Both the position numbers and the translations under genes were made by a program. Below the pieces are notes generated by a model. That model did not search any database and was not told where the DNA came from. It saw only the letters and a list, made by a program, of their open reading frames with translations. This document shows, one piece after another, positions 24,472-32,266 of a stretch of 34,222 bases of DNA. Within the stretch, counting starts at the first letter, position 1, and every line of letters starts with the position of its first letter. Origin of the DNA: Bifidobacteriaceae bacterium (lineage in GTDB: Bacteria; Actinomycetota; Actinomycetes; Actinomycetales; WQXJ01). The stretch covers positions 1 through 34,222 of the forward strand of contig JAIRXP010000038.1 in the NCBI GenBank assembly GCA_031268215.1, in the 5' to 3' direction.

Positions 24472-24917
24472 CAGATCAGCCCGAGTTCGGCGGCCTCCGC
24501 GCTCAGCGCGTCCGCCGCGGCCACACGGCGCAGATGGTCCTGTTGTAAGTAGGCCGCCAGGTCGGCCGCCCTCACCCGTCGGTGGGTGCCGACCTGGCGG
24601 AACGGGATTTGGCCTGATTCAAGCAGGCCAACCAGGAACGGTCGGGACACTCTCAACGCGTCAGCGGCCTGCTGGGTGGAGATTTCCGTCTGGGACGGTA
24701 GCACTGCGACTGATTCGCCGTCAGCCATCGCAGCTAGCGCTTCCTGAAGGGCGGCGAAGGCGGCGCGGGGAACCGCGATGTCTTGATCCGCGTCGACAAG
24801 CCGAAGCCGTATTGGCCCTGGGCCTGTCAAGGCGCTGTTGACCAACGGGAGCGAGGACGCGGCTAGTGCGGACTCTTGGGGATCGGGGGCTGGCGAGGTC
24901 GCGGTCACCTGGGTCAT
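24471..24917 (-). CDS. Excisionase-type HTH antitoxin
   Basis: A 148-residue protein. Residues about 80-130 contain ISTQQAADALRVSRPFLVGL, LESGQIPFRQVGTHRRVR and AADLAAYL, an excisionase/MerR-type helix-turn-helix. The N-terminal part is Ala/Pro-rich and has a region rich in Leu/Asp. The ATG at 24917 is preferred (MTQVTATSPAPD); the open frame upstream passes through what looks like the promoter. HTH-plus-PIN pairs of this sort are a common actinobacterial toxin-antitoxin type, and the HTH protein should repress its own promoter. Confidence 0.8.
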   Translation of the reverse strand: MTQVTATSPAPDPQESALAASSLPLVNSALTGPGPIRLRLVDADQDIAVPRAAFAALQEALAAMADGESVAVLPSQTEISTQQAADALRVSRPFLVGLLESGQIPFRQVGTHRRVRAADLAAYLQQDHLRRVAAADALSAEAAELGLI

Positions 24918-24930
24918 CCCATCGAAATAG

Positions 24931-24957
24931 TCGTAACAGTCGCAATAAGCGTAACGG
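24931..24957 (-). promoter_or_regulatory. Three tandem degenerate 9-nt repeats; possible operator of the HTH-PIN pair
   Basis: On the plus strand TCGTAACAG, TCGCAATAA and GCGTAACGG follow each other directly with 9-nt spacing, ending 14 bp before the antitoxin start. They lie where an autoregulatory promoter is expected. The pattern is weak (about 5 of 9 positions conserved). Confidence 0.3.
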
Positions 24958-25097
24958 ATCCGGAGCGCCGGTGACGTTGATTGGCCTGAACTCGGTCGAG
25001 AAGACGGCCGAGGGCCCATGGGGGCGAGAGGGAAAGTGGCCGTCTGATCCCGGGTTGGCGGGAGGCAGGCGTGTGCGGTATTGTCAGTGGCGCCAGC

Positions 25098-25116
25098 TAA
25101 GGTAAGCCTTACCTAA
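25098..25116 (+). promoter_or_regulatory. Iron box (DtxR/IdeR-type operator)
   Basis: TAAGGTAAGCCTTACCTAA matches the 19-bp DtxR/IdeR consensus (TWAGGTTAGSCTAACCTWA) at nearly every position and is strongly palindromic. It lies 82 bp before the iron-binding lipoprotein gene, just after a possible -35 (TTGTCA, 25081-25086). An Fe(II)-bound repressor should block the promoter when iron is sufficient. Confidence 0.8.
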
Positions 25117-25197
25117 GGTCCGCTGCCCCCTGGGGCAGCCGAACTCCGGAAACCCCGGGGGCTACCGCTATGACACCGATGATGGAGGACAACCAGT

Positions 25198-26358
25198 ATG
25201 CGCACTGCGCCAACGAACACATCTAGCCGCGTACCCCGCCGTGCAACCCGCCGGGCCGTCGCGGCCCTTGTCGCCGCCACGTTGCCAGGCCTGATCATCG
25301 CCGGCTGCTCGAACCGTGACGCCCAGGAACCAAGCGGGGACGCCAGCTCCAGCGGTCAAGCGATTGTCTTTGAGGACCAAAGAGGCCTGACCGTCGAACT
25401 CGACGGACCGGCTCAGAAGATCGCCTCAGCCGTGATTCCCGCGCCAGCGATTATCGCGGCGGTAGATGGTTCTTGGGATCGGATCGTTGGAATCAACCAG
25501 TCGCTGCTGGACGCCAACAAACTCGGGATCATCTCGAAGGCCTTCCCAGAAGCGCTGACAACACCAGTGATCGCTGACCGGTCCTTCGAACCGAACATGG
25601 AAGAGATCATCAAGCTCGCACCAGATGTGGTCATCCAATGGGGAGACATGGGCACAGACGTGACCGAGCCCATTGAACAGGCGGGCATCCCGACCGTCGG
25701 CCTGCGCTACGGGACGCAAGAAGACCTTGAGACGTGGATCACCATGTTTGGGAAGATCATTGGCAAGACTGACCGGGCCAACCAGATAATTGAGCGGATG
25801 CACACCGCCGCCGAAGAGGTTTCAGCCAAGACGGCGGCGTTGGGTCAGGACAAGCCGCGGGGCCTGTCGTTGTCATATACCGAAGAGGCGCTGTCGGTTT
25901 CCAATGGCAGTGACTACTCCCAGTTCGTCTTCGACACGGCCGGCGTTACCAACGTCTCAAAGGACTCTGAAGCCCAGGACGGGGTGGTTGGGCCGGAGCA
26001 AATCATCGCCTGGGACCCGGAGATCATTTTCATCTCCGCTTTCGACCCGGCCACGCCCGCGGATGTGTACGCCGATCCGCGGCTGCAAGACGTTTCAGCC
26101 ATCAAGAACAAGCGCGTCTACCGCAGCCCTCTTGGCTTCTACCGCTGGCAGGTGCCATGTGCGGAATCCCCTCTGATGTGGAACTGGGTCGCAGCTCTCG
26201 CCTATCCGGACGCCTACCAGGTTGACTTCCGCTCGCTGATGAGCGAACACGAACAATTCACATACAACTACACGCCGACTGAGGATGATATCGACTTGGT
26301 CTTGCGATCCGACATAAACAATGACAGCGCGAATTACGCCGACATCTTCGGCCGCTGA
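25198..26358 (+). CDS. Iron/siderophore ABC transporter substrate-binding lipoprotein
   Basis: A 386-residue COG0614-type binding protein. Signal peptide with lipobox LIIAGC (Cys37), then the typical QRGLTVELDGPAQKI and LAPDVVIQWGD regions, and ending with a long C-terminal lobe containing RSPLGFYRWQVPCAESPLMW, a motif seen in iron-complex binding proteins. The ATG at 25198 follows GGAGGACAACCAGT. It is the first gene behind the iron box. The cargo (siderophore, haem or other iron complex) is not determined. Confidence 0.9.
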   Translation: MRTAPTNTSSRVPRRATRRAVAALVAATLPGLIIAGCSNRDAQEPSGDASSSGQAIVFEDQRGLTVELDGPAQKIASAVIPAPAIIAAVDGSWDRIVGINQSLLDANKLGIISKAFPEALTTPVIADRSFEPNMEEIIKLAPDVVIQWGDMGTDVTEPIEQAGIPTVGLRYGTQEDLETWITMFGKIIGKTDRANQIIERMHTAAEEVSAKTAALGQDKPRGLSLSYTEEALSVSNGSDYSQFVFDTAGVTNVSKDSEAQDGVVGPEQIIAWDPEIIFISAFDPATPADVYADPRLQDVSAIKNKRVYRSPLGFYRWQVPCAESPLMWNWVAALAYPDAYQVDFRSLMSEHEQFTYNYTPTEDDIDLVLRSDINNDSANYADIFGR

Positions 26359-27435
26359 CGCCGACCCTGTCACACTGGCCCAGCCGCGGCGGGGTCACCA
26401 GCGCCGCTGGGCGCTAACGGTGCTAGCGATCATCTTGGGAGCGGTCTTCCTGGCCGCGCTGTCGGTGGGGCGTTACTCGGTGCCGCTCGGCGAGACGGCT
26501 CGCATCCTGATCCACCAGGTTCTGGAACTGACCGGCCTGGATACGGTCTTTGACTTGCGGCACACCTGGACCAAGCAGGAAGAAACCGTGATCACGTTGG
26601 TGCGTCTGCCAAGATCGCTGATGGCGGTTCTGGTCGGGGGAGCACTGGCGGTTTCTGGCGCGGCGCTGCAAGCGCTCTTCCGTAATCCGCTGGTGTCACC
26701 GGATGTGATCGGCGTTTCCTCCGCCGCGTCTTTTGGCGGAGTACTCGCCATAGCGCTAGGTGGCGGCGGACTGATCCTGATGAGCGGATCATTCGCGCTG
26801 GGACTTGCGGCGGCGGCTATCGTGATGGCATTAGGCCGAATCCGTGCTGATTCACCCATTTTGACCATAGTTCTGGGCGGGATAGTGACGGCCGCCTTCT
26901 TCGACGCGCTGGTTTCGCTAATCACTTACCTGGCGGATCCGTACACAACCCTGCCTTCCATCACCTTCTGGCTGATGGGTCGCTGTCAGCGGCCACCTGG
27001 ACCAAGCTTGGGCTAGCCGTGGTGCCAGTGGCCTGTGGGCTGGTGGCCGTAACGGCGCTCCGCTGGCGCATTGATGTGCTGTCTCTGGGCGACACGGACG
27101 CGCTCGCGTTGGGCGTCAACCCGGCGCGGCTCCGCTGGATCCTGATCATCGCCGTGTCGCTGATGACGGCCGCGACAGTGGCCGCCTGCGGCGTAATCGG
27201 ATGGGTTGGCTTGGTCATCCCGCACCTGGTGCGGCTGGTGCTGGGCCCCGGGCACCGCACCCTAATTCCGGCTTCGTTCCTACTAGGCGGAGCGTATTTG
27301 CTGCTGGTGGACCTGCTGTCCAGATCAATCACCGCCACCGAAGTGCCAGTTGGGATCCTTACTGCGATCCTGGGGGCGCCATTCTTTGTCTATCTGCTGA
27401 TTTCACAAACCCGAAAGGAGACCGCCGATGCTTGA
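26321..27435 (+). pseudogene. FecCD-family iron permease with a frameshift
   Basis: Two adjacent frames together encode a full-length BtuC/FecCD permease. The first (26321-27016) has LVRLPRSLMAVLVGGALAVS, GAALQALFRNPLVSPDVIG and FWLMG. The second resumes at 'SLSAATW' (about 26982) and continues through TDALALGVNP and GWVGLVIPHLVRLVLGPGHR to TADA. One base is missing at about 26978-26981: the family expects MGS-L, and the sequence reads MGR-C followed by a stop at 27014. The total of 1115 nt is one base short of 372 codons. It may be a true inactivating mutation, a programmed shift, or an assembly error; no obvious slippery heptamer is seen. The start overlaps the binding-protein gene by 38 nt. 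Confidence 0.85.
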
Positions 27436-28279
27436 GGCACGTGGGCTTGGGCACCGTTACGGAGCTGGGCCATGGCTGTTCCGCCACCTTGATTTGGCCG
27501 TTGGCCCAGGCGAGATTCTGGCCGTGCTGGGTCCCAACGCCCGTGGCAAGACCACTTTATTGACCTGCTTAGCGGGACTGCGCCGGCCCAAGGAAGGTGC
27601 TGTCAACTGTGGCGACGGCATCGGCTATGTACCCCAAAGCCACGACACGGGGAACCGTTTCGCGGTGCTGGACATGGTGGTGATGGGCCGGGCCAGGCTG
27701 GTGCGGTCGTGGTCAGCGCCGAGTGGCACGGACACTCAGGCGGGTTGGGAGGCACTGGAAAGAGTCGGCATAGCTGGGCTCGCGGAGCGGCCGTACGCGG
27801 CCCTTTCCGGTGGGCAGCGCCAGCTAGTACTGATTGCCCGGGCCTTGGTTTGTGATCCGGCAGTGTTGATCCTTGACGAACCGTGCGCCGCCCTTGACCT
27901 GCGCAATCAACGGGCTGTGTTGTCCATGACCACGGAATTGGCGAACGAGGGCATTGGCGTCATCATGACCACCCATGACCCGGGCCACGCTCTGGCCGTG
28001 GCCAGCCAGGCGATCTTGATGGATCAAGACGCGCTCAGTTACGGCCGGGCCCGGGAGTTGGTTACCGGACCAACCCTGACGGATCTGTACCAGACGCCAA
28101 TTCACGCCGCCACGGTTCGCGCGCCGTTCGGTGAGCGCGCCGTGGTAGTGGCGGACTTTGGCCGTACCGAAAGCAACTTGCCCGATGCCGCCCTGGCCGG
28201 CGCCGTCGCTGGGCCGGTTACCAGCGGGGGAGCGTCGGGCGGAGAACCGGGTTCAATCCGACAGGCGGTGGTAGCGTGA
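27428..28279 (+). CDS. Iron ABC transporter ATPase (FecE-like)
   Basis: A 283-residue importer ATPase: Walker A GPNARGKTTLL (Ala-Arg where Gly-Ala is usual), Q-loop GYVPQSHD, signature LSGGQRQLVLIARAL, Walker B VLILDEPCAALD and H-loop MTTHDPGHAL. A C-terminal Gly/Ala-rich tail of about 35 residues is extra. The ATG overlaps the end of the permease frame by 8 nt, and its end overlaps the next gene (GTGA). It should power the FecCD-type permease; intact sequence here despite the upstream frameshift argues that the system was recently functional or still is. Confidence 0.92.
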   Translation: MLEARGLGHRYGAGPWLFRHLDLAVGPGEILAVLGPNARGKTTLLTCLAGLRRPKEGAVNCGDGIGYVPQSHDTGNRFAVLDMVVMGRARLVRSWSAPSGTDTQAGWEALERVGIAGLAERPYAALSGGQRQLVLIARALVCDPAVLILDEPCAALDLRNQRAVLSMTTELANEGIGVIMTTHDPGHALAVASQAILMDQDALSYGRARELVTGPTLTDLYQTPIHAATVRAPFGERAVVVADFGRTESNLPDAALAGAVAGPVTSGGASGGEPGSIRQAVVA

Positions 28280-28938
28280 CCGGGCTTCGTGCGACAGGAC
28301 GGCCGTTGGTGGCCGAATTCGTGATGCGTCCAGTTGAGCCGTCCGAGCGTCTGGACCGGCACGGCCGCGTGGTCCGGGCCGACTTATACGAACTGGAGGC
28401 GGCCGATCTTGCGCAGTTTTCCGGGGTGATGCTGGGGATCAGCGCCGATCAACGTTATCTGGCGTCGCACCGGGCGACCCTTGAGAACTGGGTGCGGTCA
28501 GGCGGAAAGCTCCTGGTTAACGGCCATCCGGTGGTTCCTTTCATCGCCGGCCTCCCGCAATGGCGCAAACTGCATTTCCATGGTGTGGATGACATTTGGC
28601 TGACCGCGCTTGAATCGCATCCAGTCTGGGAAGGCATTGACCGGCGGGACATCTTGTTGCGGACCGGGGTGCCAGGCAACCACACTTTTGACGACTTGTT
28701 GCGAATTGGCGTGGGCGGCTTCTATGCCCGGAGCTACATGGTTGGGCTGCCGCCGGAGGCGCGGTCTATTACCGGGATTGGGCCGGGGAAACTGCCGGTT
28801 GACGTGTCCTACCGGCTTGGCGCCGGCGAGGTAATTGTGCATGCCGGAAACGACTTGCTTGGTTTCGATACTCCGGGGACCAGCGCCGCCGGCTGGAGCG
28901 ACCGGGTGCTCAGCTATCTGGAAGGAGAGGCACTATGA
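28276..28938 (+). CDS. Unknown protein 1 of a paralogous pair, possible GATase/ThuA-like fold
   Basis: A 220-residue soluble-looking protein with no signal peptide and no cysteine. The order DLYELEAADLAQFSGVMLGI, then ATLENWVRSGGKLLVNGHPV, and late GAGEVIVHAGNDLLG suggests an alternating alpha/beta flavodoxin or class-I-amidotransferase-like fold with a helix after a first strand. Without a cysteine it cannot be a standard glutaminase. Its neighbour (28935-29618) shows the same order of elements. The GTG overlaps the ATPase stop (GTGA). The fold assignment is inference; a role in handling the imported iron complex is suggested only by position. Confidence 0.6.
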   Translation: MTGLRATGRPLVAEFVMRPVEPSERLDRHGRVVRADLYELEAADLAQFSGVMLGISADQRYLASHRATLENWVRSGGKLLVNGHPVVPFIAGLPQWRKLHFHGVDDIWLTALESHPVWEGIDRRDILLRTGVPGNHTFDDLLRIGVGGFYARSYMVGLPPEARSITGIGPGKLPVDVSYRLGAGEVIVHAGNDLLGFDTPGTSAAGWSDRVLSYLEGEAL

Positions 28939-29618
28939 CCAGCCCCATTACAACCGGTCCGGTTCCTGGCGCCGCGGGCCTGGGCCGGCCGGCTGGCGGC
29001 GATCCGAGGGCCCGGATCGGGTTCTTGCATCCGGGTAGTTTCTATCATCTGGCGTGTCTACGGGATCCGGCCTTGATGTCACTTGACCTAGTTGACCTCT
29101 ACGCTCCGGAATTGACCAGCCAGGCATTGGCCCAGGTTGATTCCCTTTTCGTGGCGTGCCGCCAGCATCCGGCGGTGATGGCCCGCAACGCCCCGCTGGT
29201 GCTCGAATTCTTGTCCCGGCCAGGCGCTCGCGTGGTGATAGGAGGAGAGAACCGGGTCAGCTCTTGGCTTCCTGGCGCACAGGAGGAACCGAGGCCCACC
29301 AACTTCTGGGCCTGGCGCACTGGCGAAGACCCCACCCGGCGGCCAGCCGGTCAAGGCGATCCGCTCTGGGATTACCTGGACCGTTCGGCGGTCGATTGGC
29401 ACCACCATGGCGCGTTGACCGTCCCGCCGGGCGCCACCGCCTTGGTCACGCTTGAGGAGGGTATTGAGCCGCCCAAGGCGATCATCTACCGTGACCCGGC
29501 CTCATTCCCGGCCGAGGTCGTTGTCATGACCATGGACCCGACTTACCATCACGGCTGCGGCTTCATGCCAGGCGCTACGCAGTTGCTATACCGGCTCTTG
29601 GGCTGGTTGGGGCGCTGA
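28935..29618 (+). CDS. Unknown protein 2 of a paralogous pair, possible GATase/ThuA-like fold
   Basis: A 227-residue protein. It matches the preceding gene in layout: DLYAPELTSQALAQVDSLFV, then LVLEFLSRPGARVVIGG, then WHHHGALTVPPGATALVTLE. It differs in having cysteines (in LACLRDP, FVACRQHP and HGCGF) and a run of three histidines plus YHHGCGF, so it could bind metal. No signal peptide is apparent. The ATG overlaps the previous stop (ATGA), making it the last gene of the iron operon. I know no named family for it; function is not assigned. Confidence 0.6.
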   Translation: MTSPITTGPVPGAAGLGRPAGGDPRARIGFLHPGSFYHLACLRDPALMSLDLVDLYAPELTSQALAQVDSLFVACRQHPAVMARNAPLVLEFLSRPGARVVIGGENRVSSWLPGAQEEPRPTNFWAWRTGEDPTRRPAGQGDPLWDYLDRSAVDWHHHGALTVPPGATALVTLEEGIEPPKAIIYRDPASFPAEVVVMTMDPTYHHGCGFMPGATQLLYRLLGWLGR

Positions 29619-29939
29619 CCGGGAGGTCCGTCAGGCCCAACTGATCCGTGTGGGTGCTCTCGCTAGCGGGGCGGGGCAGGCCGCGACACCTGTGGGATCA
29701 GCTATTCCGCGCAGGTTTACCCTTGTGTATATGGACTTTGCTTCTAGGAGCGTGGCGAATAGCCACGCTCCGGCCGTGTCGCCCGCGGTCAGCGGAACGC
29801 TGACCGGCGAAGACTCGGAAGGCAAGCAGAGGTTGGGGCCTAGGATGCCGGTTTTGCGCCGGCGTCCTAGCGGTTGGGGTCAGCTTGTGTGCGCTTCAGC
29901 CGCGCTAACCGAAGTGGCGGAGGAATTGGCGCCCTTATT
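29619..29939 (+). other. Intergenic region with three strong consecutive hairpins
   Basis: No gene is supported. Three stems follow one another: GGAGCGTGGC-GAATA-GCCACGCTCC (29747-29771, 10 bp perfect); CGGTCAGCG-GAA-CGCTGACCG (29786-29806, 9 bp perfect); and a 12-bp stem with one wobble pair and loop TTTTGCG (29840-29870). None is followed by a T-run. They could be a structured leader of the next ABC gene, a processing or stabilising element, or a repeat cluster. No known riboswitch was recognised. Confidence 0.55.
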
Positions 29940-30629
29940 ATGACGGGGCATAAACGTCCCGCGGTGTTCCCCGGCTCGCCGCCGGCCGTTGATCTTAGGG
30001 AGGTCTGCGTGCGGCAAGGTCCGGCGCTGATGTTGCCGGTCATTGGGTTCGAGTTGCTGGCGGGCCAGATCGCTCTGTTGACCGGGCCGAATGGGGTTGG
30101 TAAGACGACTCTGTTGCGAGTCTTGGCCGGCCAGCAGCGGCCTAGTTCGGGTATAGCCAGAGTTTACGGTCTTGCGCCTGACCAGCGCCGTCCGCCGTTC
30201 CGCCGGCACGTCGCCCAGATGCTTTCGCCCCGGCCGCTGTCTCACACCATGACGATTGCCGAACACATTGTGCTCGCGGCCATGACCTGGGGTTTTACCG
30301 CTAAGGATGCTGCCCAGGAGTGTGACCGGCTGTTGGGGGTCTTCGATATAGCCGGCTTGGCGAACCGCTTCCCGCATCAGCTTTCGCTGGGTCAGGTCCA
30401 AGCGGCATCGTTATGCGTGACATTGGCACGGCCGTTCGGTCTGTTGCTGCTTGATGAACCGGATCACGCCCTAGATGATGACCGTTTGCGGGCCCTTGAG
30501 GCCGAATTGCGGCGGGCCGCTGAAGGCGGCGCGGCTGTGGTGGTGGCTACCCACAGCCAAGCGTTGCGCTTATCGATGGCCAATCAGGTGATTGACTTGC
30601 TTGGGCTTCGCCAGGGCGCGGATGGCTGA
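29940..30629 (+). CDS. ABC transporter ATPase with degenerate signature motif
   Basis: A 229-residue ATPase: Walker A GPNGVGKTTLL, Walker B LLLLDEPDHALDDD and H-loop VVVATHSQAL, but the signature reads LSLGQVQ instead of LSGGQ. The ATG at 29940 is chosen because the upstream frame is not domain-like; GGAGGA lies 15 nt before it, a long spacing. It overlaps the next gene by 8 nt, which encodes its likely membrane partner. The position after the iron operon and the hairpins suggests a separate transcript or a regulated extension. Substrate unknown. Confidence 0.85.
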   Translation: MTGHKRPAVFPGSPPAVDLREVCVRQGPALMLPVIGFELLAGQIALLTGPNGVGKTTLLRVLAGQQRPSSGIARVYGLAPDQRRPPFRRHVAQMLSPRPLSHTMTIAEHIVLAAMTWGFTAKDAAQECDRLLGVFDIAGLANRFPHQLSLGQVQAASLCVTLARPFGLLLLDEPDHALDDDRLRALEAELRRAAEGGAAVVVATHSQALRLSMANQVIDLLGLRQGADG

Positions 30630-32103
30630 GCCGGCGGCCCAGCCGTCCAGATGGGATGCGGGCGGTCTGTATTCGGTGGCCTTGACCTTGGTCATCATTG
30701 CGGCCATGGCCGCTGCCGTGCTGGGCCGGGCGTTGCGCAGCGGGCCGGTGATAGACGCGATGGTTTGGATGACCCCTTGGCCGCGTCAGTTGGCGGTCAT
30801 GGCGGTTGGAGTGCTAGCGGCTTTGGCTCTGGGAGCCGTGCGCGGCCCGGTCATGGCGGAACCGTTCCGGGTGGCGTTGGCGCTGGAGGGGCCAGCGCCT
30901 TGGCGCGTGTCGTTGCGCCGCCCATTACTGCGTAATTGGCTTGGCCTGGGCCTGACCGGCCTGGTCTTGGTCGTGGCGGGCTGTGGCCTGGCAGCCCTGG
31001 CCGGTGCGGTTACCCCGGGCCAGGCGGCCGCTGCGGCAATGGGTTGGCTTGGCGCCATCTTGGCGGCCTTGGCGGCCTGGCTGGCCGGGCAACGGTGGCC
31101 TCTAGCTGGCCGGGTTGTTGGGGCTGGATCGCTGGGTCTGGCTCTGGTGGCGAGCACTCGGCCCGGTTTTGAACTGGTCCGCGGGAGCGCCTGGTGGGCG
31201 GCTCCGGCCGGGATAGGAGCCCTTTCCCAGTTATTGGTAGTGCTTATTTCGGTGACTGGTCTGCTAGCTGCTGCTGCCGCGCCCGCGCTGCTAAGCGGCC
31301 TTGATCCGTCCTTGACGCTGCTTCAATCTGAGCGGTGGTCGGCCGCTAGCCTGGCGGTCCGTTCAGGTCACGTTTCGGAGGCTGGACTGGCCTATGAGGC
31401 CTGGCCGGCCCGCCGGGTTCGGCGCGCTGCCCGGTGGGGGCAGCGGTGGTGGTCGCGGGCGATTTGGCTTGATCTGCTGGCAGTGGCGCGCACGCCAGCC
31501 CGCCTGGGTGCGGCGCTCGCAGCCATCGCCTTGGCCGGAGCCTGGATGGGCCGCGCTGCGGTCATGTCAACGGGCGCGGCATCAGGTCTGGGACCGGCCA
31601 CCCTGGCAGCCGTAGCCTGTGTGCTGGCGGCGGCCGGGATCCGTGGTCTGAGCGATGGCCTGTTCCACGTGACGGAGGACGCCAGTTCACCCTCAAGTTA
31701 TGGCGTGGCCGGCTGGCGTCTGCTTGGAGTCCATGCGGTGATGCCGCTGGCGGGCACGGCCAGCGCGTTGGCCATTGGCGGTGCGTTGGGTGCCGGGACT
31801 GGTGTCCGGCTGCTCCCGGTGTGGCTTGCGACCGCGGCGGCCCTGGCCGCGTTGAATGTAATGGAGCGGGCCAAGGGCCCAATGCCGGATGCTTTGTACG
31901 TGCCCATGTCTTCGCCGATGGGTGATCCCGCGCCCATTTTCCGGGCCGCCTGGCAGGTCTGGCCGGAGTTGGCCAGCGCCGCGTGGGGAATCTTGATTGT
32001 GCTGGTCAGCGGTTCGTTGCCGCCTGCAATGGGGACGGTTGCGGTGGTTGGGGCGGCCACGGCGTTGGCCGCCGGTTGCTGGCCCCGCTTGCGCGGCCGG
32101 TAA
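30622..32103 (+). CDS. Multi-pass membrane protein, probable ABC permease partner (DUF6297-like)
   Basis: A 493-residue protein with about ten hydrophobic segments, including LYSVALTLVIIAAMAAAVLG and QLAVMAVGVLAALALGAV. It resembles the actinobacterial DUF6297 type found beside ABC ATPases; I am only moderately sure of that. The start is the ATG at 30622, overlapping the ATPase end (ATGGCTGA); a frame open from 30592 is discounted. A soluble stretch, SLTLLQSERWSAASLAVRSG, separates two groups of helices. It probably forms the membrane half of an exporter with the preceding ATPase. Confidence 0.75.
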   Translation: MAEPAAQPSRWDAGGLYSVALTLVIIAAMAAAVLGRALRSGPVIDAMVWMTPWPRQLAVMAVGVLAALALGAVRGPVMAEPFRVALALEGPAPWRVSLRRPLLRNWLGLGLTGLVLVVAGCGLAALAGAVTPGQAAAAAMGWLGAILAALAAWLAGQRWPLAGRVVGAGSLGLALVASTRPGFELVRGSAWWAAPAGIGALSQLLVVLISVTGLLAAAAAPALLSGLDPSLTLLQSERWSAASLAVRSGHVSEAGLAYEAWPARRVRRAARWGQRWWSRAIWLDLLAVARTPARLGAALAAIALAGAWMGRAAVMSTGAASGLGPATLAAVACVLAAAGIRGLSDGLFHVTEDASSPSSYGVAGWRLLGVHAVMPLAGTASALAIGGALGAGTGVRLLPVWLATAAALAALNVMERAKGPMPDALYVPMSSPMGDPAPIFRAAWQVWPELASAAWGILIVLVSGSLPPAMGTVAVVGAATALAAGCWPRLRGR

Positions 32104-32168
32104 CTGTTCGCGCGGCCGTGATGGCGGCGCCAGCGAAGTGGCGGCCGGGGGCGCCGCGCGGAGCGGGA

Positions 32169-32189
32169 ATGAGAACGATTATCATTTGT
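32169..32189 (+). promoter_or_regulatory. Zur-type zinc box upstream of the AztD-like gene
   Basis: AATGAGAACGATTATCATT is an imperfect palindrome (14 of 19 positions match its own complement; outer AATGA/TCATT perfect) and resembles Zur operators. It lies about 80 bp before the AztD-like gene. Zn-bound Zur should repress the gene when zinc is plentiful. Confidence 0.6.
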
Positions 32190-32204
32190 GTGTTAGGCTA
32201 GGTC

Positions 32205-32220
32205 CGATCTCCGGAGATCG
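32205..32220. repeat. 16-bp perfect palindrome in the AztD-like gene leader
   Basis: CGATCTCCGGAGATCG is exactly self-complementary, with 8-bp arms and no spacer. It lies between the Zur-like box and the Shine-Dalgarno region. It may be a second operator or, in the RNA, a dimerising or hairpin element. Confidence 0.45.
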
Positions 32221-32234
32221 CCAATCGTTCAACC

Positions 32235-32258
32235 GAAAGGAGACGCGAGCCAGCTCGC
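32235..32258 (+). promoter_or_regulatory. Ribosome binding site followed by a small hairpin
   Basis: GAAAGGAG (32235-32242) is the only good Shine-Dalgarno before the ATG at 32267, but it is 24 nt away. The gap contains GCGAGC-CA-GCTCGC (32245-32258), a short stem that would bring the site close to the start if folded. No alternative in-frame start lies nearer. Confidence 0.4.
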
Positions 32259-32266
32259 ATCGCACT

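Noticed and set aside
31997..32266. N-terminal extension of the AztD-like protein
   Set aside because: It overlaps the membrane-protein gene and the Zur-like box; the lipoprotein signal begins at the ATG at 32267.
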